Positions 13,445 to 18,621 of a stretch of DNA of 18,621 nt are shown here, one piece after another. How positions within the stretch are numbered: position 1 is the first letter of the stretch; each line of letters starts with the position of its first letter. Both the position numbers and the translations under genes were made by a program. A model generated the notes under the pieces. The model was not told the DNA's origin. It did no database searches and saw only the letters and a program-made list of their open reading frames with translations. The DNA is from JAJDIA01 sp031555505 (lineage in GTDB: Bacteria > Bacteroidota > Bacteroidia > Bacteroidales > Tannerellaceae), in assembly GCA_031555505.1 (NCBI GenBank), contig JAVBUH010000054.1, positions 1 to 18,621 on the forward strand, read 5' to 3'.

Positions 13445-15730
13445 TTATTTCGGGAAATCAAATACCTCGTCGGTTGGGTCGATACCGGGTTGGACAAGGA
13501 TTGTATCGCCGTTTGCAGGTCGTGCAATCCCGGTACCGTTATTGTATGAAATGACACGTCTGGCCGCCCCATTGGCCGAAATCACCGAACCATCCAACGC
13601 ATTGCGTCCCACACTCTCACCGGTACCGTTCACAATGTGTGTGCTACCACCGCGTCCGCCCAGTTCGGTGGTGATAACGTGCTTGATCGTAACGCCCGGT
13701 TTATTGGGCGCCTCTACCGCATTGGCAAGATACACATATACGGGTGGTTGCTGCTGCTGACGGTTGAATACGCCATAACAACCCAGGCCTACGGCATCAT
13801 GGCGGTTCACCTTGTTTCCCACTTTATACGCCGCATAGCCATTCACCGTACCGTCATGGCTCATCCATACGGATTGCACCGGAGGGTCGTACGGCAGTTC
13901 GTTCTGATAGAAAAACGTCTGGCCGTTTTCACCAAGCCAAAGCGTTTGGTATTTCTGGTAGTGTTCCACAAACAAACCGTACATCGTCACATCGTTGCCC
14001 GAAACAATCAATCCGTAATTGCCGGTATTCGTATACCAGCCCACGCCGTTGCCGTGGTCGGCCCGCCAAATCCATAAATGGTCGCCAAGCACGTTGTTCG
14101 AATTGATCTGTACGGAAACGTCGGCATTCACCGGTGTGGTTTTATAACCTCCCACGCGTATAAACACATCCGACAGGAGCGTGGGGTTTGCCGCATGATC
14201 GTTGTTGGCTCCCCATTCTCCGACCCGGATCAAATAAGAGGAGTTAAAATGAGCGTCGAGCATCAACGAGGCCACCGTTACGCCGGGAACATCGTCGATG
14301 CGTATCGCGCCGTCGTGATTACCTTCTCCGGGGAACAGCGTAGCGTAGCCGGAACCTATTAATATGGTACCTGCGCGAGAGACGTGGAGGGGCACTTCCA
14401 ATTCATACCAGCCGGGTGTAAAGAAAATATGCCGGCCCTGTTTGAGTTGGGCATTCAGCTGAGCGGCATTGTCGCCGGGCTTGGTCACGTAAAAGTCTTT
14501 TTCGAGGTCGAGGACGGTTCCCTTACCCCTATCGCCGGTTTCATCGTTCCAGGTAATGCCGCGCGAGTGGTGGCGCAGTGCGGGCACGAACACCTTGTAT
14601 GTATCGCCATCCAGGTAGAGGAACGGCTTTTCACGGATAAGGGGTACTTCTTCGATATCGGTCCGTGCACCGCCCGTGGTCCAGTTCGACGTGTAGGGAT
14701 GACCGGTAACACCGTGCGTTACCCTGTTCCAGTTGTCGCCCGAAAACGCCGAATGCCCGAAATGGCTGTTGCGTGTGTACCACTGCTGCTGGCTTTGCGA
14801 ACCAAGCGGAGCCGTAAAGCGGCTGTCCGACAAAAAGCCGCCCGACGACCAGGGGGTATGCATGCCGGGCACGCCCACCCAGTCGAACTGTGTACGTACG
14901 TTGACGCTGAGCCTTCGGGCAGGCGCTGCCTGCGAGACGGCCCACCGGAACATCGTTGTATCATCGGAAGCAGAAAGGGGATTTAATTCAAAATTCTCTA
15001 CGGAACGCCAAAAGGTGCACGTCGCGTTTCCGCCTTTTAAAGGAGCAGGGATGGTGATCGAACCGTATAGTTTCGTGTCGGTAGGGAGTGCGCCAAGCCC
15101 TGCGAAAGACGTATAATAGCCTATGCGCAAATCGCCGAAATCCGTATAGTCGCCCGGCTTCAGATATAGCGAATAACGCCTGGAAGAGAATTGCCCGCCG
15201 GCAGGGCCGGCGTCTGGCGAGAACATCTCCTCGTCGTGGATACGGTTGATTTCTTTCGCAATCGACTGGCCATCGTCAAATCTCGCATCGTAAAACAGCA
15301 TATTGCGGCCAAACATTTTTTGCTCAAACGAAATGGTCTGCACTGCCGAAACAATCGGTGTGCCTTGTGCATCTACCGCAACGATGCGGTAATGGTTTTC
15401 ATATTTCCCCGCACGGGGCGACGTATGCGTATAGCCGAATACCACCTGTTGTCCGAATCCCGCTTCCGGCCTGGTGTTGGCCACATCTACCGTGGCAATC
15501 GGCTGCCGTGCGCTCAGACGTGAAGGGCCATGACAGACTACATAACTTGCCGCACCCTCCACCCTTGCCCAGGTGATTTTAATAGCACGTCCTTCATACC
15601 TGATATCTAACGCATCGGGTATTTCCGGGTCAGGGCTACTGCCCGCCGAAGCATACGTAAACGTCAACAATGCCATAAACGCCAAAAGTAAAACGCCGGA
15701 TTTGCTGTGCACACAACTGTTCCCTTTCAT
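13445..15730 (-). CDS. Secreted FN3 plus right-handed beta-helix protein (pectate-lyase-like fold; putative carbohydrate-active enzyme)
   Basis: ATG 15730 gives 761 residues with signal peptide MKGNSCVHSK ... FTYASA (cleavage near 29). The 17-codon longer start at 15781 lies on the -7 box. Residues about 38-135 form a fibronectin-III-like domain (KITWARVEGAASYVVCHG ... HYRIVAVDAQG). The rest (about 145-690) is a beta-helix protein with landmarks RYSLYLKPGDY, NATCTFWRSVENF, RWAVSQAAPARR, REKPFLYLDGD, DHLWIWRADHGNGVGW and YGLFVEHYQKYQT. These landmarks match a family I recall from actinobacteria that databases label 'adenylyl cyclase' or 'coagulation factor 5/8 type'; nothing here resembles a nucleotide cyclase. 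A polysaccharide-degrading role (GH87/GH55-like helix) is plausible but unproven. No T9SS C-terminal domain is seen. It is divergent from the GH9 gene. Confidence 0.78.
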   Translation of the reverse strand: MKGNSCVHSKSGVLLLAFMALLTFTYASAGSSPDPEIPDALDIRYEGRAIKITWARVEGAASYVVCHGPSRLSARQPIATVDVANTRPEAGFGQQVVFGYTHTSPRAGKYENHYRIVAVDAQGTPIVSAVQTISFEQKMFGRNMLFYDARFDDGQSIAKEINRIHDEEMFSPDAGPAGGQFSSRRYSLYLKPGDYTDFGDLRIGYYTSFAGLGALPTDTKLYGSITIPAPLKGGNATCTFWRSVENFELNPLSASDDTTMFRWAVSQAAPARRLSVNVRTQFDWVGVPGMHTPWSSGGFLSDSRFTAPLGSQSQQQWYTRNSHFGHSAFSGDNWNRVTHGVTGHPYTSNWTTGGARTDIEEVPLIREKPFLYLDGDTYKVFVPALRHHSRGITWNDETGDRGKGTVLDLEKDFYVTKPGDNAAQLNAQLKQGRHIFFTPGWYELEVPLHVSRAGTILIGSGYATLFPGEGNHDGAIRIDDVPGVTVASLMLDAHFNSSYLIRVGEWGANNDHAANPTLLSDVFIRVGGYKTTPVNADVSVQINSNNVLGDHLWIWRADHGNGVGWYTNTGNYGLIVSGNDVTMYGLFVEHYQKYQTLWLGENGQTFFYQNELPYDPPVQSVWMSHDGTVNGYAAYKVGNKVNRHDAVGLGCYGVFNRQQQQPPVYVYLANAVEAPNKPGVTIKHVITTELGGRGGSTHIVNGTGESVGRNALDGSVISANGAARRVISYNNGTGIARPANGDTILVQPGIDPTDEVFDFPK

Positions 15731-15947
15731 AACACATCCTCCCTGTAAACTGATTTTTCCGCCTTTGTAATTACATGACAAAAATAATCATTCTTTCCTG
15801 AAGCAACGAATCGCTTTCAACCAAAAAACGACTACACCTGAGAACAAACGGCAGATTGACAAGAAATAAACCTTTTATGTCAGTTCTCAAACCTGCCGCC
15901 CACCAACTTTGCGTAGTATTGCAAGGAACAATCTAACACAGGAAATC
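15731..15947. promoter_or_regulatory. Shared divergent control region between beta-helix and GH9 genes
   Basis: 217 bp separate the two divergent start codons. The minus-strand promoter is at 15779-15810. For the plus strand only imperfect -7 candidates are visible: CAACTTTG (15904-15911) and TAGTATTG (15914-15921), each one base from TAnnTTTG and without a good -33. No obvious operator palindrome was found. Confidence 0.4.
15779..15810 (-). promoter_or_regulatory. Bacteroidota-type promoter for the beta-helix gene
   Basis: On the minus strand TTCG (15810-15807, 3 of 4 to TTTG) is followed after 20 nt by TATTTTTG (15786-15779), an exact TAnnTTTG match. The predicted RNA start is about 40 nt before ATG 15730. 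The box covers the longer alternative start at 15781, favouring the shorter protein. Confidence 0.5.
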
Positions 15948-18392
15948 ATGAAAAAACTTGCAGGGATCGCCCTCCTTCTTCTTTTCCCGTTCAGCCTCCT
16001 GCAGGCACAGGTAGACGAGAAACTGAAAGCAGACATCCGCAACACCGGTTATGTACACAGTCCGCTGCCGTTGGACTACAGCCAATCGTTCGAAACCTTC
16101 GGATTGACCAAGACTGTTCTTGCTTCCGATGTGCTCTGTGATATGGAAGAATTGAACAAATGGTCGCATAAAGGGATCGGCAGTATGTCGCTGTCGGCCG
16201 AGCGGAGTAAGTCTGGCACACACTGCCTGTTGCTGGATGCACCCACCGTGGTCAATGAATTCCTTGGCTGGGGACTGGGACGCGGTACCTCCATGGCTAC
16301 CTATGATGTGGGTGGCGCTAACTGGGAGAAATACAACCGGCTGCATTTCTATATCTATCCCGACTGTGAAGGCGCCCGTAGCATCTACCTCAATCTCTAT
16401 GTAGAGAACGACGGGAAGATCAAAGTGCCCGACCCCTACGGACGGGAAGGCTATCACGAGATCAACCTCGTGAACGGACAATGGAACGAATGCTTTGTAG
16501 AAATGACCGAACTGGCACGAGACAAAGTAACCTGCATCAAATTTGCCATCGAAGTATTCGGTAAGGAACGCACCATGGGTGATGCGCTGAAATTCTATAT
16601 AGACGATGTGAAACTCCAGTTGATTGAGCATCCCGAAGTGGTTTCAGGCTGGCAACCGGCTGCCAACCGCATCATTTTCTCAACCACCGGTTATGGCCCC
16701 GACAGCCGCAAGACAGCCATCGTCAATGTAGACAAACACGACGGCACCTTCCAACTGATTGATTATACCACCTCGCAGGTAGCGTATGAAGGGAAAGTCA
16801 CCCCGGCGAAGACCGGCATCGGCTCGTTCGAAACGATAGACTTCACCCACTTCAACCGTCAGGGACAATACCAGATCCGCGTAGGCGGTGTTACCACCCG
16901 CCCGTTCTATATCAACCGCAATATCTGGGACGACTCGGCCTGGCGCGTGTGCAATTTTATGTTTGTGGAACGTTGCGGCTACCCGGTGCCTGAGAAACAC
17001 GGCGCCTGCCATACCGACCTCAACGGCGAACACAACGGCATGATCTTCACCGTAAACGGCGGCTGGCACGATGCGGCCGATATGTCGCAACAAACGCTGC
17101 AAACCGGTGAGATTGCCTATAACATGCTCGAAATGGCTCTCAATGCCAAAGCAAAAGGCAATACCGACCTCTACCTGCGCCTGCTTGAAGAAGCACAGTG
17201 GGGATTGGATTACATCATGAAAACCCGGTTTGGCGACGGTTACCGCGTACAAACGTGGGGAACCAACCTGTGGACCGACGGCTTCATCGGGACCGTAGAC
17301 GATGCCGGCCGCCGCCAGGTGCGTGTACACAACCGCGCTTTTGAAAACTTCTTCTTTGCCGGTATCGAAGCCTACGCCTCGATGGCCATCGAACGAGACG
17401 GGATGCTGAAAGCCAACCTGTGCAAAATCGCGAAAGAAGACTTTGCATTTGCCACCAAACGGTTTGACGAGCTTGGATTTGCCGAACTCCTCAGCGGCGG
17501 TGGCGGTGGCGACCATGCCGCCATGGCTCCCCAAAGCCAGTATATGGCCAATATCTCGTGGGCAGCCAGTATGCTGTACAAACTCACCGGCGAACAGTAT
17601 TATGCCGACAAAGCGGCCGAAGCCATCCGGCTCACCCTCCAGTGCCAACGTACCGAGCCGCTGAAGGATAAGAACAAGACCTCCGGTTTCTTCTACCGCG
17701 ATCTCAGCCGGAAATCGATCGTACACTACAACCACCAGTCGCGCGACCATTATTATATGATGGCTCTCACCCTCCTGTGCGAAACCCAACCCCAACACAA
17801 GGACTATCCGCAGTGGGCAAATGCCATCAAACTATACGGTAACTACCTGAAGAACATCATGCAGTACGTACAGCCCTACGGCATGGTGCCGAGCGGCGTA
17901 TATCATATAGACGAGGTGAAAGACTCGGCCAACTTCTACATCGCCCAGGTGGGTATCCGCCGTGGTGCCGATGCCGACTACAGGCAACAGCTTGCAAACG
18001 GCGTGAAGCTGGACAACGAACATTACCTCAAGATATTCCCCGTATGGTTCTCCTTCCGCGGCAATGCCGCCGTTCACCTGGCTACCGGTAAAAACGCCGC
18101 TCTGTGCGGAAAGTTCCTGAATGACCCGGAACTGATGCACATCGCCGAAGAACAGCTCATGTGGATCGTGGGTAAAAACCCGTTCGGACAGTCTCTCATT
18201 TGGGGCGAAGGTAGTAACTATGCACAGCAATACACGGCGTTACCAGGTGAAACGGTAGGCGAAATACCCGTCGGCATGCAATCGCGCTTCAACGAAGATA
18301 CACCTTACTGGCCGCAGTTCAATACCGCAACATATAAGGAAGTATGGGGTTCGTCGGCCGGCAAGTGGTTCACACTGATCTCCGAATTCTAA
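15948..18392 (+). CDS. Secreted glycoside hydrolase family 9 enzyme (cellulase/beta-glucanase type)
   Basis: ATG 15948 gives 814 residues with signal peptide MKKLAGIALLLLFPFSLLQAQ. A TTG at 15909 would add 13 residues ahead of a normal signal peptide and overlaps a possible -7 box. Residues about 60-225 look like a carbohydrate-binding, jelly-roll-like domain (YNRLHFYIYPDCEG ... LKFYIDDVKL). Residues about 237-322 are the Ig-like CelD_N module. The (alpha/alpha)6 GH9 domain follows: the base motif is GGWHDAAD (Asp375 and Asp378; usual motif GGWxDAGD), and the probable proton donor is Glu798 in TYKEVWGSSAGKW near the C-terminus, with IVGKNPFGQSLIWG before it. GH9 enzymes are inverting beta-glucanases on cellulose, mixed-linkage glucan or xyloglucan. 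The exact substrate is unknown. The protein ends right after the catalytic domain, with no dockerin or T9SS tail. Confidence 0.9.
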   Translation: MKKLAGIALLLLFPFSLLQAQVDEKLKADIRNTGYVHSPLPLDYSQSFETFGLTKTVLASDVLCDMEELNKWSHKGIGSMSLSAERSKSGTHCLLLDAPTVVNEFLGWGLGRGTSMATYDVGGANWEKYNRLHFYIYPDCEGARSIYLNLYVENDGKIKVPDPYGREGYHEINLVNGQWNECFVEMTELARDKVTCIKFAIEVFGKERTMGDALKFYIDDVKLQLIEHPEVVSGWQPAANRIIFSTTGYGPDSRKTAIVNVDKHDGTFQLIDYTTSQVAYEGKVTPAKTGIGSFETIDFTHFNRQGQYQIRVGGVTTRPFYINRNIWDDSAWRVCNFMFVERCGYPVPEKHGACHTDLNGEHNGMIFTVNGGWHDAADMSQQTLQTGEIAYNMLEMALNAKAKGNTDLYLRLLEEAQWGLDYIMKTRFGDGYRVQTWGTNLWTDGFIGTVDDAGRRQVRVHNRAFENFFFAGIEAYASMAIERDGMLKANLCKIAKEDFAFATKRFDELGFAELLSGGGGGDHAAMAPQSQYMANISWAASMLYKLTGEQYYADKAAEAIRLTLQCQRTEPLKDKNKTSGFFYRDLSRKSIVHYNHQSRDHYYMMALTLLCETQPQHKDYPQWANAIKLYGNYLKNIMQYVQPYGMVPSGVYHIDEVKDSANFYIAQVGIRRGADADYRQQLANGVKLDNEHYLKIFPVWFSFRGNAAVHLATGKNAALCGKFLNDPELMHIAEEQLMWIVGKNPFGQSLIWGEGSNYAQQYTALPGETVGEIPVGMQSRFNEDTPYWPQFNTATYKEVWGSSAGKWFTLISEF

Positions 18393-18621
18393 ACCCGTAG
18401 GGTTGTTCCCTCTATAACCATACAACCCGACCGGCATTCCGTAACTATAGTCAAAGCAACGAATACCTTCATATTCCGCAAAACTTGAATGCTGCGATAT
18501 ATTCACATCCTGACGAGTGTCCTCTATAAAAAACCGTTTTATATCGGGGGGGAGTGTGCAAATCATCGCATTTCCATGAGGGTTTGAACATTCAGATTCC
18601 GGCGTATGTGAAAGCGGGGTG
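18393..18621. other. Non-coding tail of the window
   Basis: Apart from the inverted repeat at 18400-18428 and an AT-only stem TATAAAA/TTTTATA (18525-18531 and 18537-18543), nothing is recognised. A minus-strand ORF runs 18566-18240 into the GH9 gene but shows no family resemblance. A seven-G run at 18546-18552 sits next to the AT-only stem. Confidence 0.4.
18400..18428 (+). terminator. Inverted repeat after the GH9 gene
   Basis: GGGTTGT (18400-18406) and ACAACCC (18422-18428) are perfect 7-bp arms with a 15-nt loop, starting 8 bp after the GH9 stop codon. The location fits a transcript end, but no T-run follows, so an intrinsic terminator is doubtful. Confidence 0.35.

Noticed and set aside
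16680..17798. 372-codon minus-strand ORF opposite the GH9 gene
   Set aside because: Antisense to the GH9 catalytic domain; no recognisable motifs.
18240..18566. 108-codon minus-strand ORF at the right edge
   Set aside because: Its 3' half is antisense to the GH9 gene end and the rest has no family resemblance; treated as chance.

Overview
The window looks like Bacteroidota chromosome, most likely order Bacteroidales (for example a Tannerellaceae/Parabacteroides-like or Dysgonomonadaceae-like organism; the genus cannot be fixed from this alone). The reasons are: a PorX-type response regulator/PglZ fusion, a marker of type IX secretion regulation; a six-bladed beta-propeller protein overlapping a membrane-anchored thioredoxin-like protein; a Bacteroidales-style transglutaminase lipoprotein; several TAnnTTTG -7 promoter boxes; and secreted proteins whose signal peptides end in Ala-Gln or in a lipobox.

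Layout. 1-1787: a visibly AT-rich island with a 5'-truncated beta-propeller gene and a CPSC thioredoxin-like gene that overlaps it by 4 bp. It is preceded by about 130 bp of odd repeated, T-tract-rich DNA that carries a terminator-like hairpin. 1788-1959: non-coding boundary where composition changes to GC-richer DNA. 5213-1960 (minus): a large transglutaminase-like lipoprotein coupled through a TAATG overlap to a LOG/TIGR00730 phosphoribohydrolase. 5430-9229 (plus): a compact run of K+/H+ antiporter (CvrA/NhaP2-like), PorX, TsaE and a small Imm17-like two-helix membrane protein. 9297-9404 (plus): a 35-residue ORF that is almost entirely a signal peptide and runs into the tail of the convergent rnr gene. 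12538-9388 (minus): a periplasmic SMP-30/gluconolactonase-type protein followed 16 bp later by RNase R. 12539-12869: gene-free debris with two degenerate 32-bp direct repeats and a perfect hairpin. 13307-12870 (minus): DoxX membrane protein. 15730-13445 (minus): a secreted FN3 plus beta-helix protein. 15948-18392 (plus), divergent from it: a secreted GH9 glycoside hydrolase.

How the genes may work together. The divergent GH9 and beta-helix genes share about 217 bp of control region and are both exported, so they plausibly act on the same polysaccharide. No SusC/SusD, sigma/anti-sigma pair or transporter is in view to prove a polysaccharide utilisation locus. The antiporter-porX-tsaE-imm17 run mixes ion homeostasis, secretion signalling and tRNA modification, as housekeeping operons often do.

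No complete undescribed defence or mobile system is visible. The most unusual items are the rearranged 5' end of the propeller gene, the orphan Imm17-like gene, the signal-peptide stub abutting rnr, the degenerate repeat debris near 12.8 kb, and the biochemically uncertain beta-helix enzyme. No tRNA, rRNA, CRISPR array, transposase or phage gene was recognised.
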